From assembly GCF_024653915.1 (NCBI RefSeq), contig NZ_JANLGY010000009.1, positions 62,001-126,000 on the forward strand: 64,000 bases of DNA, in the 5' to 3' direction. Under the pieces are notes generated by a model, which made no database searches, was not told the DNA's origin, and saw only the letters and a program-made list of their open reading frames with translations. The stretch comes from Sulfuricaulis sp. (lineage in GTDB: Bacteria; Pseudomonadota; Gammaproteobacteria; Acidiferrobacterales; Sulfurifustaceae). Positions 17,106-27,372 of this stretch are shown here, piece after piece (within the stretch, counting starts at the first letter, position 1; each line of letters opens with the position of its first letter). The position numbers were made by a program, and so were the translations under genes.

Positions 17106-18238
17106 TGTTTTGCGAAAATCCGATCAAGCGGCGTCGCAGTCTGCGTATCATGGTTGGTCATGTTGCCGTCGGCGGCGACGCGCCGGTCAGCGTGCAGAGC
17201 ATGACCAATACCGAGACCACAGACGTCGCCGCGACGGTGGCTCAGATCCAGGCGCTGGAAAATGCCGGCGCCGATATCGTGCGTGTCTCGATCCCGACCC
17301 TGGATGCCGCCGAGGCCTTCGGCAAGATCAAACAGCAGGTGTCCGTCCCGCTGGTGACGGACATCCACTTCGACTACAAGATTGCGCTGCGCGTGGCCGA
17401 GTTGGGCGCCGATTGCCTGCGCATCAATCCCGGGAACATCGGGCGCGAGGACCGCGTGCGTGCTGTCGTGCAAGCGGCACGCGACTGCGGCATCCCGATC
17501 CGCATCGGCGTGAACGCCGGGTCGCTGGAAAAGGATTTGCAAAAAAAATATAGCGAACCCACGCCGGAGGCGCTGGTGGAATCCGCGCTACGCCATATCG
17601 ACATGTTGAACAAGCTCGACTTTCAGCAATTCAAGGTGAGCGTCAAGGCGTCGGATGTATTCATGGCCGTGTCGGCCTACCGGCAACTGGCCACGCAGAT
17701 CGAACAACCGCTGCATCTTGGCATCACGGAGGCGGGGGGTTTCCGCTCCGGCGCCGTCAAATCTGCCATCGGCCTTGGCATGTTGCTGGCAGAAGGTATC
17801 GGCGACACCATCCGCGTATCGCTCGCGGCCGATCCGGTGGAAGAGGTGCGCGTAGGCTTCGACATCCTGAAGGCTCTGCACATACGCAGCAAGGGCATTA
17901 ACCTCATTGCCTGCCCCTCCTGCTCGCGCCAGGAATTTGACGTCATTGCCACCGTGAATGCGCTGGAACAGCGGATTGAGGACATTAAGGAACCGCTCGA
18001 CGTCGCCGTAATCGGTTGTTGCGTGAACGGTCCGGGTGAGGCCAAGGCCGCACACATCGGTCTGGCCGGAGGTAATCCGAATTTGCTCTATATCAATGGT
18101 AAACCTGATCACAAGCTCGGCAATGAACAATTGGTTGACGAGATTGAGCGCGTGATTCGCGAGGAGCTGCAACGACGTCGCGAACGGGGCGTGTCAACGC
18201 CGGAAAAGAAAGTTTTCCCCATCAAGCAGACTGGTTGA
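17105..18238 (+). CDS. ispG: 4-hydroxy-3-methylbut-2-enyl-diphosphate synthase IspG
   Basis: 377 residues. A [4Fe-4S] enzyme of the MEP isoprenoid pathway that reduces MEcPP to HMBPP using flavodoxin or ferredoxin. N-terminal TIM barrel ([25 protein letters not shown]); cluster cysteines in [10 protein letters not shown] and [10 protein letters not shown] near the C-terminus. Needs the ISC system encoded upstream. Part of the rlmN-der operon. Confidence 0.96.
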   Translation: MFCENPIKRRRSLRIMVGHVAVGGDAPVSVQSMTNTETTDVAATVAQIQALENAGADIVRVSIPTLDAAEAFGKIKQQVSVPLVTDIHFDYKIALRVAELGADCLRINPGNIGREDRVRAVVQAARDCGIPIRIGVNAGSLEKDLQKKYSEPTPEALVESALRHIDMLNKLDFQQFKVSVKASDVFMAVSAYRQLATQIEQPLHLGITEAGGFRSGAVKSAIGLGMLLAEGIGDTIRVSLAADPVEEVRVGFDILKALHIRSKGINLIACPSCSRQEFDVIATVNALEQRIEDIKEPLDVAVIGCCVNGPGEAKAAHIGLAGGNPNLLYINGKPDHKLGNEQLVDEIERVIREELQRRRERGVSTPEKKVFPIKQTG

Positions 18239-18248
18239 GGGCACTCCA

Positions 18249-19526
18249 TTGAGCAAGGCCATACAGGCCGTACGGGGCATGAATGACCTGCTGCCGGAAG
18301 CGGTGGAACGCTGGCAACGGGTCGAAGCCAGCGCGCGTGACGTTATGTGCGCCTATGGTTACCGTGAAATCCGTCTGCCGTTACTGGAAAAATCCGAGCT
18401 CTTCGCGTGCTCCATCGGCACTCAAACCGATATTGTCGAGAAGGAGATGTACAGCTTCGAGGATCGCAGCGGTGAAAATCTCACCTTGCGGCCGGAGGGC
18501 ACGGCTGGCTGTGTCCGCGCTGGCATCGAGAATGGATTTCTGCATAACCAGATCCAGCGTTTGTGGTATGCCGGTCCGATGTTCCGTCACGAACGCCCGC
18601 AAAAAGGCCGTTATCGCCAGTTCCACCAGATTGGCGTGGAGGCGTTCGGCATCGAGAGTCCGGATATCGATGCTGAGCTCATATTAATGTGCGCGCGCCT
18701 GTGGCAGACGTTGGGGCTGGATGGCCTGTCTCTGGAGCTCAACTCGCTGGGCACTCCGGAATCCCGGACGGCGTACCGGACCGAGCTGATGCGATACCTG
18801 TCAGCGCGACGCGACCAGTTGGACGAGGACAGCCTGCGCCGGCTCGAAAAAAACCCGATGCGTATACTCGACAGCAAGAATCCCGCGATGCGCGAAGTTA
18901 TTGCTGGTGCGCCAAACCTGCACGATCATCTGGATGAAGGTTCGCGCGGCCATTTTGAACGTCTTGGCGAATACCTCCGTGAATCAGGCGTGGTCTTCGC
19001 TATCAATCCACGTCTGGTGCGCGGACTCGACTACTACACCCGCACTGTGTTCGAATGGACCACCGACCGGCTTGGCGCGCAGTCGGCTGTCTGCGCCGGT
19101 GGTCGCTATGACGGGCTGGTGGAGCATCTGGGCGGAAAGCCGACCCCGGCGGCCGGTTTTGCCATTGGCATGGAGCGGCTGGTTGAACTGTTGGCACTAC
19201 AGAGCGATTCGCATCCAGCCGTTCGACCGCATGGTTATTTAATCCTGCTGGGTGATGAAGCTGAGAAGCGGGGCCTGAAGCTTGCCGAAAGCCTGCGTAG
19301 TGCGGGATTTCGTATCGAACACAACTGTGGCGGTGGCGGACTCAAGGTGCAGTTCAAGCGTGCGGACCGTAGCGGTGCACGCCTGGCGCTGTTGATCGGA
19401 GAAGATGAAGTCCGAAACGCTTCGATCACGATAAAAAATTTGCGTGACGGCGCACAACGCTCGGTTGCACAAAGCGAGCTAATCGATTTACTGCTTAAAG
19501 ACACTCCACGAGGAACAGCACCTTGA
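18249..19526 (+). CDS. hisS: histidyl-tRNA synthetase
   Basis: 425 residues from a TTG start at 18249 ([17 protein letters not shown] aligns with the family). Class II synthetase: motif 2 [18 protein letters not shown], histidine-binding [15 protein letters not shown], motif 3 [11 protein letters not shown], then an anticodon-binding domain from about residue 325. It charges tRNA-His. Overlaps yfgM by four bases (TTGA). Confidence 0.96.
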   Translation: MSKAIQAVRGMNDLLPEAVERWQRVEASARDVMCAYGYREIRLPLLEKSELFACSIGTQTDIVEKEMYSFEDRSGENLTLRPEGTAGCVRAGIENGFLHNQIQRLWYAGPMFRHERPQKGRYRQFHQIGVEAFGIESPDIDAELILMCARLWQTLGLDGLSLELNSLGTPESRTAYRTELMRYLSARRDQLDEDSLRRLEKNPMRILDSKNPAMREVIAGAPNLHDHLDEGSRGHFERLGEYLRESGVVFAINPRLVRGLDYYTRTVFEWTTDRLGAQSAVCAGGRYDGLVEHLGGKPTPAAGFAIGMERLVELLALQSDSHPAVRPHGYLILLGDEAEKRGLKLAESLRSAGFRIEHNCGGGGLKVQFKRADRSGARLALLIGEDEVRNASITIKNLRDGAQRSVAQSELIDLLLKDTPRGTAP

Positions 19527-20161
19527 CTGCTTACGAAGAACAGGAAGATCTGGACAGACTCAAAACCTGGTGGAAGACCTACGGCAATTCAGTGATCTTC
19601 GGCATCCTGTTGGGCGTGGCCATTCTTGTCGGCTTCCGTTACTGGACTCAGAACAAGGAACTGAAGTTACATACCGCTGCTGGTCTTTATGAGCGCATGT
19701 TTCAGGATGTTTACGCTAAAAAATCCGGTGATGCCCTTAAATCGGGCGAATTACTGATCAACGAATATTCTTCTACGCCTTACGCCGGCATGGCCGGTCT
19801 GATGCTGGCGCGCATGGATTTCGAGGCCGGTGATGCAGCCAAGGCGCGGGAACGTTTGCAGTGGGTGATGGAGCACGCCGACGATGCTGCGGTCAAGCAT
19901 GCCGCGCGCATGCGCTTGGCGCGTATTCATCTGGGCAATGGAGACAAGGAGGCGGCGCTTGTCCTTCTCAATGTCAAGGACCGCGCAGGTTTTGAGACTG
20001 AATACGAAGAACTGAAAGGGGATATTCTTGTGGCACAAGGCCAGCGCGATGGCGCTCGCACGGCCTACCGCGAGGCGCTTAAGCACTTGCCCACCAGCTC
20101 ACCCTACGCGCCGATTCTTAATATGAAGCTCGATGATCTGGGACCGGAGAAGACGCCATGA
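19523..20161 (+). CDS. yfgM: YfgM-family membrane TPR protein (periplasmic chaperone network)
   Basis: 212 residues from a TTG start that overlaps the hisS stop. A short cytoplasmic N-terminus is followed by one transmembrane helix (about 22-40: [19 protein letters not shown]) and a periplasmic TPR-like domain. In E. coli YfgM works with PpiD at the SecYEG exit. It sits between hisS and bamB, the standard place, and overlaps bamB by four bases. Confidence 0.9.
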   Translation: MTAYEEQEDLDRLKTWWKTYGNSVIFGILLGVAILVGFRYWTQNKELKLHTAAGLYERMFQDVYAKKSGDALKSGELLINEYSSTPYAGMAGLMLARMDFEAGDAAKARERLQWVMEHADDAAVKHAARMRLARIHLGNGDKEAALVLLNVKDRAGFETEYEELKGDILVAQGQRDGARTAYREALKHLPTSSPYAPILNMKLDDLGPEKTP

Positions 20162-21300
20162 ATAAAACCGCAGTGGCCTTGTGTCTTCTGTTGCTCATGC
20201 CAGGCTGTGGCGGCGGTAAAACAGTGCGCGAGGAACCGGCGAAACTTCAGGAATTCACCGCTGAAAAACGCATAGTGGAAATCTGGACAGCAGATAGTGG
20301 CGCGAGCGCGGTCAAGAAAGCCGTGGTCTTGTCACCTGCGCTGGATGGCGACGTGATCTTCACTTCTGACCCCAAGGGGCGAGTGCGTGCGTTCGCCGCT
20401 GATAGCGGCCGTGAACGGTGGGAGACACGTGTAAGTCAGCTGGTGACGGGAGCGACGGCCGCTGGTGACGGGTTGGTGGTGGTTGCCACGAAGAAAGGTG
20501 AAGTAATCGCGCTTAATCGTGTGGATGGCCGACGTCTCTGGACCAGCAACCTGTCGAGCCTGGCGCTGGCGCCAGCGGCAATCAGCGCCGGTGTCGTCGT
20601 GGTGCAATCGGTGGATGGCAAGCTCACGGGGCTGTCGGCGGCGGACGGCAAGCGTTTGTGGCGACACGAACGTACTGAGCCGCCACTCAGTCTGTATGGC
20701 ACTGCCAGGCCCGTGATTGTCGACGATGCAGTATTGACCGGCTTTGCCAGCGGCAAGGTGGTTGCGCTTCAGATCCGCAGCGGCAAACTCCTGTGGGAAC
20801 TGCCGGTGACTCAACCGCAGGGACGCAACGAAGTGGAGCGTCTGGTGGACGTTGACGTCTCACCGGTGGTGGTGCGCAACGTGCTGTATGCCGCCAACTA
20901 TCAGGGCAAGATCATAGCTCTGGACGCGCAAACCGGCCGCATCCTGTGGTCGCGCGATGCGTCTACGTTCTCCGGCATGGATTCGGACGCGAACAATATT
21001 TATCTTACCGACGATCGCGGCAACGTGCTGGCCTTCGATCAGCGCACGGGAGCCAGCGTCTGGAAGCAGGAACAGTTGCGCGCACGCCAGTTGAATGCCC
21101 CGCGTTATGTAGATGGTCTGGTAGTCGTAGGAGACTTTGAAGGCTATGTTCACTGGTTGTCGAGTGACGACGGCCACGTTGTCGCACGTCATCGGATCGG
21201 CAGTAGCGCGGTCCGGGCCCAGGTACTGGTGAGTGATGGCAAGCTTTACGTAAGCAATCAATCAGGCAATATTGCCGCGCTGCGCCTTGAAAAGAATTAG
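20158..21300 (+). CDS. bamB: outer membrane protein assembly factor BamB
   Basis: 380 residues. Lipoprotein signal ALCLLLLMPGC, then an eight-bladed PQQ-type beta-propeller with repeated W-containing blades (GRERWETRVS, GRRLWTSNLS, GKLLWELPVT, GRILWSRDAS). It helps BamA insert beta-barrel proteins into the outer membrane. Last gene before a palindromic spacer and der. Confidence 0.94.
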   Translation: MNKTAVALCLLLLMPGCGGGKTVREEPAKLQEFTAEKRIVEIWTADSGASAVKKAVVLSPALDGDVIFTSDPKGRVRAFAADSGRERWETRVSQLVTGATAAGDGLVVVATKKGEVIALNRVDGRRLWTSNLSSLALAPAAISAGVVVVQSVDGKLTGLSAADGKRLWRHERTEPPLSLYGTARPVIVDDAVLTGFASGKVVALQIRSGKLLWELPVTQPQGRNEVERLVDVDVSPVVVRNVLYAANYQGKIIALDAQTGRILWSRDASTFSGMDSDANNIYLTDDRGNVLAFDQRTGASVWKQEQLRARQLNAPRYVDGLVVVGDFEGYVHWLSSDDGHVVARHRIGSSAVRAQVLVSDGKLYVSNQSGNIAALRLEKN

Positions 21301-21310
21301 CAAAAATATA

Positions 21311-21387
21311 AACCGCCAAGGCGCCAAGGCGCCAAGAAGTGGAAGTTGCAATATCTAAATTTTGGCGTTCTTGGCGTCTTGGCGGTT
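21311..21387. repeat. palindromic spacer element, CCAAGGCG type
   Basis: The bamB-der gap holds a long imperfect inverted repeat: AACCGCCAAGGCGCCAAGG at the left and its mirror CTTGGCGTCTTGGCGGTT at the right, each arm made of a repeated CCAAGGCG-like unit. The ends pair into a long hairpin. It shares its architecture, not its sequence, with the elements at 25041, 29349, 55373 and 56436. Confidence 0.75.
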
Positions 21388-21398
21388 AAATCTTTTAT

Positions 21399-22784
21399 AT
21401 GAAACCCGTTATCGTTCTTATCGGCCGGCCTAACGTCGGCAAGTCCACGCTTTTTAACCGTTTGACGCGCAGTCGCACGGCGTTGGTAGCCGATGCTCCG
21501 GGACTGACGCGCGATCGCCAGTATGGCGATGGTCGGGTCGGCGATCGTCCGTATTTTGTCGTTGATACCGGCGGCGTGGTTTCCAGTCTTGTCGCTGCAA
21601 AAGATCACGGTGATGTGAAATCCGGTGTTACCGCCCAGGTGCGTACCGCGCTGACAGAAGCCGATGCCATCATTCTTATCATGGATGCGCGCGAAGGCAT
21701 TCATCCAGCCGATCGAGAACTGGTGGCGGACCTGCGGCGCCAGGGGAAGCCGGTGTGGATCGCGGTGAACAAGGCGGAAGGACGTGACCCCGCCACGGCA
21801 GTCGCGGAATTTTATGCCTTGGGGTTTGGGGAGCCGACGGCCATTTCCGCCGCGCACGGGGAGGGCGTGGAAGATTTGATCCAGCGAGTGCTGGAAGAGC
21901 TTCCGGTGGCAGATGAAATCGAGCAGGATGAAAATGTTCCGCGCATCGCCGTCATTGGTAAGCCCAATGTCGGCAAATCCACGCTGGTGAACGCGATGTT
22001 GGGTGAGCAGCGTGTGGTGGTGTGCGATGAGCCTGGCACCACGCGCGACAGCATCCGAGTGCCACTCGAACGCGATGGACGACGCTATGCACTTATTGAT
22101 ACTGCCGGAGTGCGCCGACGTGCGCGCATCGATGACCCGCTGGAAAAATTCTCGGTGCTCAAGACGCTCCAGGCCATTGACGAAGCGAATGTGGCCATAC
22201 TGGTGATCGACGCGCATGCCGGTGTGGCCGATCAGGACGCCTCGTTGGCCGGTTATGCGCTGGAGGCCGGGCGCGCACTGGTGGTTGCTGTGAACAAATG
22301 GGACATCGTGACGGAGTCCGAGCGGACTTGGGCCAAGCGCGAAATAGAACGCAAGCTGTCGTTTCTCGATTTTGCCCGCGTACATTTCATTTCGGCGCAC
22401 ACCGGGGTGGGTGTGGGCGGCCTGTTTCGCTCGGCGGACGAGGCTTATGCCTCGGCCCACCGGATCATGACCACCCCGAAACTGAACCGTATCTTGCAGG
22501 CGGCGGTGACCGCTACACCGCCGCCCCTGGTCCATGGCCGACGCGCCCGCCCTAAATATGCTCACCAAGGTGGCAAGAACCCGCCCCGCGTGGTGATTCA
22601 TGGCAATCAGGTGGCCTCGCTGTCCAAATCCTACCTCCGCTATCTCGCCAATACCTTTCGCAAGGCATTCCACCTGATTGGTACGCCGGTGCTGATCGAA
22701 TGCCGCCAGGAAGAGAACCCGTATCAGGGCAAAAAAACCGGTATTAGCAGGGACGGACGCCGGAAAAAGCGCCGCCGCTCGTGA
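21399..22784 (+). CDS. der: ribosome biogenesis GTPase Der
   Basis: 461 residues. Two tandem G-domains, G1 motifs GRPNVGKSTLFNRL (about 8) and GKPNVGKSTLVNAM (about 187), and NKAE/NKWD G4 motifs, followed by a C-terminal KH-like domain and a basic tail (GRRKKRRRS). It is essential for 50S subunit maturation. End of the conserved rlmN-der block. Confidence 0.95.
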   Translation: MKPVIVLIGRPNVGKSTLFNRLTRSRTALVADAPGLTRDRQYGDGRVGDRPYFVVDTGGVVSSLVAAKDHGDVKSGVTAQVRTALTEADAIILIMDAREGIHPADRELVADLRRQGKPVWIAVNKAEGRDPATAVAEFYALGFGEPTAISAAHGEGVEDLIQRVLEELPVADEIEQDENVPRIAVIGKPNVGKSTLVNAMLGEQRVVVCDEPGTTRDSIRVPLERDGRRYALIDTAGVRRRARIDDPLEKFSVLKTLQAIDEANVAILVIDAHAGVADQDASLAGYALEAGRALVVAVNKWDIVTESERTWAKREIERKLSFLDFARVHFISAHTGVGVGGLFRSADEAYASAHRIMTTPKLNRILQAAVTATPPPLVHGRRARPKYAHQGGKNPPRVVIHGNQVASLSKSYLRYLANTFRKAFHLIGTPVLIECRQEENPYQGKKTGISRDGRRKKRRRS

Positions 22785-22892
22785 AATTCACGTGATCTAT
22801 ACTGAAAAAGCAGTTTGGAACATATAAACAAAACCTTTTTATGTCATCGCAAAAAATGGGATTTCCGGATCAGGGGCTTAACGGGGCATGAC

Positions 22893-25031
22893 GTGAGTGC
22901 ATTTCATAAGAGCGCCCTCCAGTCAGGCTACCGGCTGGCGGAATACACAATTGAATCGGTTCTGGGCCATGGTGGTTTCGGAATCACTTACCTTGCACAC
23001 GATACGGCGCTGGGTGCGCAGGTGGCCATCAAGGAATATCTACCGCACGAGATCGCCAATCGGGAAGACAAGACTCAGGTGCTCCCGAATCCCGAGCGCG
23101 ATGCCGTACGCGATTTCCAGATCGGTCTGAAGAATTTCGTGAAGGAAGCGCGGGCGCTGGCGCGATTCAAGCACCCCAATATTGTCCGCGTATTGCGTTA
23201 TCTCGAGGCCAATGGCACGGCTTACATGGTCATGGAGTACGAGGAAGGGCAGAGCCTGGCGGATTACCTCCGGCGCAACGGCCCACGCCTGGATGAGCAG
23301 ACGCTTCTTCGTGTTTTCATCCCGATCCTTAATGGCCTGACAGCGGTGCACGAGGCTGAAATGTTGCATCTCGACATCAAGCCGGAGAATATTTACCTGC
23401 GCAAGGACGGCAGCCCGACATTAATTGACTTCGGATCGGCGCGTCAGGGTTCTGCCCATATACACAAAGTGGCGCTGACTCATGGTTATGCCCCGATGGA
23501 ACAATATCCGGACAAGGGCACGCCGGATCCGTCGACCGACGTCTATGCGATCGGGGCTTCCATGTACCGTTGTGTCACCGGAAAAAAGCCCGACGATTCG
23601 CTGGAGCGCTATGAAGCCGTTTTGAAATATCAGGTGGATCCACTGACCCCGGCAGTGAAGGCCGGCGGAAATTCCTATCAACGCAACATTCTGGAATGTA
23701 TCGACTGGGCCATACAGGTCTATGCCCGTGATCGGCCGCGATCGGCGCGTGAATTCCAGGATGCCCTCATGGGGAAAGGCAGTCGCGCACGTTCAGGCAA
23801 CATCAGTCAGCCTGCGACTTTCAAGCCTCGGGCATCGGCGTCTGTTTACCGCCGTCCGCCACCTGCCACGCACAGTACCCGAAACGGTTCCAGTTCAGCC
23901 GCGGTGGGTTGGATGGCGGCGGGTCTGATGGTGGCCAGTTTGACTGTGGCAGGATTTTTATACTGGTCTGATATCAAGACGCATCTGAACCTTTTTGAAA
24001 GTGAACCAACCAGTCAACCGGCACCCGTTGCCGTGTCTGATAATAAGACCGCTGTTGCATCGGCTGAACCGTTTGTGACAGCACGTCAGGCGGTTTCCCC
24101 TGTGGCAACGCCACCCGAGACAGCCGTGACATACGCGGCGACCTTTCCGTCTGTGCTGGCGAAAACAATCACCGACCACCAGGACTGGGTGCAATCCGTG
24201 GCTTTTTCTCCAGACGGAAAGTGGTTCGCCTCGGCCGGTCTCGACAAGACTATCCGGCTTTGGGTTGCCGCCTCAGGCACAGCGCTCGGCACCTTGCGCC
24301 AGAGTTATGCCGTGAATGCGGTTGCCATTTCTTCCGGCGGGAAATGGCTGGCTTCCGCTGGGGACGATGGCACCGTGAGGTTGTGGGAGGCCAAATCAGG
24401 AACACTGCGCGGCGCCTTGAGTGGCCCGGGTTACGCGGTTTATGCCGTGGTGTTTTCTCCAGACGGGAAACTCGTTGCCGCCGCAGGCAAAGACCGTTTG
24501 GTGTTTGTGTGGGAGGTGAATGACGCTCGGCGCATGTATGCGCTGGAAGGGCACACGGGAGACATATATTCGCTTGCCTTCTCGCCGGATGGAAAATTCC
24601 TGGCCTCCGGCGGCGCAGATAAGACAATACTTGTCTGGAATTTAACCCACGGCCTCGAAGCGATCAGAATGGCCGGCCACAAAGACAAGATATTGTCGTT
24701 GGCATGGGCTCCGAATAAAAAGTGGCTGGCCTCTGGCGATTCGGGGCAGACGGTTCGCGTTTGGGACGCGAGCAATGGCACATATATTCGGACGTTGACG
24801 TACAATCAGGCTGTCCTGTCGCTGGCTTATTCCCCGGACAGCCGCTGGTTGGCCTCCGGCCTGGCTGACAAGGCGATTCATATGTTCGATGCCAGTGATG
24901 GAGCGCTGATGAAGACTCTGGCTGGCCACCAGGATCACGTTCAGTCCTTGGTATTTTCACCCGATGGATCGCAGCTGGTATCGGGCAGTCGCGACAAAAC
25001 GGTCCGGCTTTGGAAGACCAAAAACCCCTGA
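22893..25031 (+). CDS. membrane Ser/Thr protein kinase fused to a seven-bladed WD40 propeller
   Basis: 712 residues from a GTG at 22893 (SAFHKSALQSGYRL), where homology-like sequence begins; an ATG at 22815 adds 26 unconvincing residues. Hanks kinase: G-loop GHGGFGITY, K47 in VAIKEYLP, catalytic HLDIKPEN, and IDFGSAR. The HRD arginine is Leu (non-RD). A transmembrane helix (about 340-362: AAGLMVASLTVAGFLYW) leads to seven WD40 repeats (VQSVAFSPDGKWFASAG and similar), enough for one propeller on the periplasmic side. No cognate phosphatase is adjacent. Probably senses an envelope ligand and phosphorylates cytoplasmic targets; substrate unknown. Confidence 0.88.
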   Translation: MSAFHKSALQSGYRLAEYTIESVLGHGGFGITYLAHDTALGAQVAIKEYLPHEIANREDKTQVLPNPERDAVRDFQIGLKNFVKEARALARFKHPNIVRVLRYLEANGTAYMVMEYEEGQSLADYLRRNGPRLDEQTLLRVFIPILNGLTAVHEAEMLHLDIKPENIYLRKDGSPTLIDFGSARQGSAHIHKVALTHGYAPMEQYPDKGTPDPSTDVYAIGASMYRCVTGKKPDDSLERYEAVLKYQVDPLTPAVKAGGNSYQRNILECIDWAIQVYARDRPRSAREFQDALMGKGSRARSGNISQPATFKPRASASVYRRPPPATHSTRNGSSSAAVGWMAAGLMVASLTVAGFLYWSDIKTHLNLFESEPTSQPAPVAVSDNKTAVASAEPFVTARQAVSPVATPPETAVTYAATFPSVLAKTITDHQDWVQSVAFSPDGKWFASAGLDKTIRLWVAASGTALGTLRQSYAVNAVAISSGGKWLASAGDDGTVRLWEAKSGTLRGALSGPGYAVYAVVFSPDGKLVAAAGKDRLVFVWEVNDARRMYALEGHTGDIYSLAFSPDGKFLASGGADKTILVWNLTHGLEAIRMAGHKDKILSLAWAPNKKWLASGDSGQTVRVWDASNGTYIRTLTYNQAVLSLAYSPDSRWLASGLADKAIHMFDASDGALMKTLAGHQDHVQSLVFSPDGSQLVSGSRDKTVRLWKTKNP

Positions 25032-25040
25032 AAAAATAAT

Positions 25041-25110
25041 TCACAGGATTAACAGGATTTTTCAAGATTTACAGGATTAAGTTTTTGGAATTTTGAAATC
25101 CTGTTAATTC
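25041..25110. repeat. palindromic spacer element, ACAGGATT type
   Basis: TCACAGGATTAACAGGATTT, then a third ACAGGATTAA, faces AAATCCTGTTAATTC on the right arm. The right arm runs into the stop codon of the convergent peptidase gene (TAA on the minus strand at 25104-25106), so it may act as the terminator of both genes. Confidence 0.65.
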
Positions 25111-25946
25111 TTGTTGTCCATAGCGTCTTGCGGCAGGAACAGCGCTGGATCGACCCGGCTGTTATTGAGGCTGACAGTCCAGTGCAGATGCGGACCGGTA
25201 ACCCGTCCGGTCATGCCGATCTCACCAATTTTCTCGCCAGTATTCACATGCGCCCCGCGCCTGACCAGGATGCGGCTCAGGTGGTTGAGCATGCTGATGA
25301 GCCCTTGGCCGTGATCGATAAAAACAGTTTTGCCATTAAAATAATATTCACCGGTCTCCACTATGGTGCCCGCCAAGGGCGCTGCCACGGGTGTACCCGT
25401 CGGTCCGGCAATATCAATACCGCTGTGCGGCTGACGCGGTTCGTCATTGAAGAACCGTCGCAGGCCGAAGATGCTGCTGATACGACCGCGCGCTGGTTGG
25501 GAGAACTGCAGGGAATTCAGTGGGCGGTCTGTCCAGGTGGTAAACAACTGCCGGATGATTTCCTGCTCACGTGTAATGCGCGCCAGGTCCTCTGCTGAAG
25601 GCTCAACCATGCGTTTATCCTTGATGGTTAGACGTTGCTCGGCATAGTTTTTTGGCTGCACGGTAAATGAAAATTCATGTTGTTGGCCCTCGCGATCGCT
25701 GACCTGAATGGCCTGTAGACCGGGGGCGAGGGACAAGGGCAGGCCGACTACCGCTTGCCACTTGCCGGCGTGTGAAACAACCAGGACCCGTTGGTTGTCG
25801 TATTGCACCACGGGTGCTGGCTCGGTATCTGAACCCAGCGGGATAATCACGATACCGCCCGGTACCGGATTTTCGCGCGGCAAGGGCTGCGCCTCAACCG
25901 AGGTGCCAAGCAACAGGACCAGCAGAGGCCAGGCCCTAATCCTCAT
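25104..25946 (-). CDS. M23-family (LytM-type) metallopeptidase
   Basis: 280 residues from the ATG at 25946, which gives a signal peptide (RAWPLLVLLLGTSVEAQ). An N-terminal Ig-like M23_N region (about 30-100) is followed by the LytM domain with zinc ligands in RQPHSGIDIAG and GPHLHWTVS. It should act on peptidoglycan in the periplasm, either as an endopeptidase or as an amidase activator; the HxH and upstream HxxxD ligands are intact, so catalysis is likely. Overlaps the xseA stop by 11 bp. Confidence 0.88.
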   Translation of the reverse strand: MRIRAWPLLVLLLGTSVEAQPLPRENPVPGGIVIIPLGSDTEPAPVVQYDNQRVLVVSHAGKWQAVVGLPLSLAPGLQAIQVSDREGQQHEFSFTVQPKNYAEQRLTIKDKRMVEPSAEDLARITREQEIIRQLFTTWTDRPLNSLQFSQPARGRISSIFGLRRFFNDEPRQPHSGIDIAGPTGTPVAAPLAGTIVETGEYYFNGKTVFIDHGQGLISMLNHLSRILVRRGAHVNTGEKIGEIGMTGRVTGPHLHWTVSLNNSRVDPALFLPQDAMDNKN

Positions 25947-27306
25947 GGGTTTTTTCCACCAGACAATCCAGCTGGCCATGCGCCAGTCGCGCCTGTACGC
26001 GATCTCCCGATTTGATTTTGCGGGCATCTGTCACAATGGCATTGTTGTTTGGCCGTTGCACAATGGCGTAGCCACGTTCCAGCGTGGCCAGTGGGCTCAG
26101 GGTATGCAGACTTTGCATGAGTTGACGCATCCGCGAATCGGCCAATTCCAAACAACGTTTCATGCCGGTGGTGAGCCGGGCATATAAATGACGATGGTTC
26201 AGCGTCAGCGCCTGTAATCGTGGTTGCGGCGATTGATGATGTAAGCGCGCGATAATGGTCTGCATCTCCGACCGTGCCTGACGCAGGATAGTTTTTTCTG
26301 CCAGATAAAGCCGCTGGACAAGGGTCTTGAGGTTTTGCTGCAAGAGCGCGATGTAGTTACGCGGGTGTACCAGGCGCGCGCCGAGCCAGTCGAGATGTTG
26401 CTGATGGCTTCGCAGCTGTCCTTGTACTCCGGTGAACAGACGCGCTTCGAAGCGCGCAAATTGCGCCAGCCACACCTGCTGGTCCGGGCTCAGCATTTCC
26501 GCGGCGGCCGTGGGCGTCGGCGCACGCGCATCGGCCACCATGTCGGCGATGGTGAAATCGGTTTCATGTCCGACACCGCAGACGATTGGAATCGGACAGG
26601 CGTAAATGGCTCGTGCCACGATTTCTTCGTTGAAGGCCTGCAGGTCTTCAAGCGAGCCGCCACCGCGCGCCAGAATCAGCGCATCGCAATCTTCGCGCTT
26701 GCCCGCGATCCGGATCGCGTCGGCGATTTTTTCTGCCGCGTTCTCGCCTTGCACCGCTACCGGATAAAGCAGCACGGCAATTCCGGGAAAGCGACGACGC
26801 AATGTCGTGAGAATATCGTGCAACACCGCGCCCGAAGGCGAGGTGATAATGCCGAGGCGGCGTGGAAGCCCGGGCAAGGGTTTCTTATGCGCGACATCGA
26901 ACAGACCTTCTTGCAGCAAACGCTGCTTGAGTGCATCGAAGGCGCGCCGCAATGCGCCTTCACCAGCATCTTCCATGTATTCGATGATGATCTGATAATC
27001 ACCACGTCCCTCGTACAGGCTGACACGGGCACGCGCCAGTATGCGCAGACCATCCTTGAGTATGATACCGAGCAGGCGCTGATGCTGACGGAAGAAGGCG
27101 CACCGGACCTGTGCCTGTGCATCCTTGAGCGTGAAGTAGACGTGGCCTGAGGCGGGGCGGGAAAGATTGGAAATCTCGCCTTCAATCCAGATGGGCGGAA
27201 AGCTTCCTTCCAGCAGCACCTTGGCTTCGCGGTTCAGGCGCGAGACTGTGTATACGTCGCGTGATGGCGTTGTGGCGGGAGAAATGGGTTCCATTCCTTG
27301 AAACAT
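25936..27306 (-). CDS. xseA: exodeoxyribonuclease VII large subunit
   Basis: 456 residues. An N-terminal OB-fold (about 20-105: VYTVSRLNREAKVLLEGSFP, IWIEGEISNLSRPASGHVYF) leads to the catalytic Exonuc_VII_L domain (ARGGGSLEDLQAFNEE; GVGHETDFTIADMVADARAPTP). It degrades single-stranded DNA with XseB, which is not in the window. Translationally linked to the M23 gene by overlap. Confidence 0.95.
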   Translation of the reverse strand: MFQGMEPISPATTPSRDVYTVSRLNREAKVLLEGSFPPIWIEGEISNLSRPASGHVYFTLKDAQAQVRCAFFRQHQRLLGIILKDGLRILARARVSLYEGRGDYQIIIEYMEDAGEGALRRAFDALKQRLLQEGLFDVAHKKPLPGLPRRLGIITSPSGAVLHDILTTLRRRFPGIAVLLYPVAVQGENAAEKIADAIRIAGKREDCDALILARGGGSLEDLQAFNEEIVARAIYACPIPIVCGVGHETDFTIADMVADARAPTPTAAAEMLSPDQQVWLAQFARFEARLFTGVQGQLRSHQQHLDWLGARLVHPRNYIALLQQNLKTLVQRLYLAEKTILRQARSEMQTIIARLHHQSPQPRLQALTLNHRHLYARLTTGMKRCLELADSRMRQLMQSLHTLSPLATLERGYAIVQRPNNNAIVTDARKIKSGDRVQARLAHGQLDCLVEKTHED

Positions 27307-27323
27307 AACTCATTTCATGAAAT

Positions 27324-27351
27324 AAAAAAGCCGGGCAGCGCCCGGCTTTTT
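27324..27351. terminator. bidirectional rho-independent terminator
   Basis: AAAAAAGCCGGGC AGC GCCCGGCTTTTT: a GC-rich 7-bp stem flanked by A- and T-tracts on both sides. It ends the minus-strand lipoprotein gene at 27373 before xseA. Confidence 0.9.
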
Positions 27352-27372
27352 GTATCAAGATTCCTGCTGCGT

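Noticed and set aside
21297-22673. 458-codon open frame antisense to der
   Set aside because: Opposite strand of two intact G-domains; translation has no recognisable motif.
22815-22892. Longer kinase start at the ATG 22815
   Set aside because: The extra 26 residues do not look like the family and the GTG at 22893 gives the expected N-terminus.
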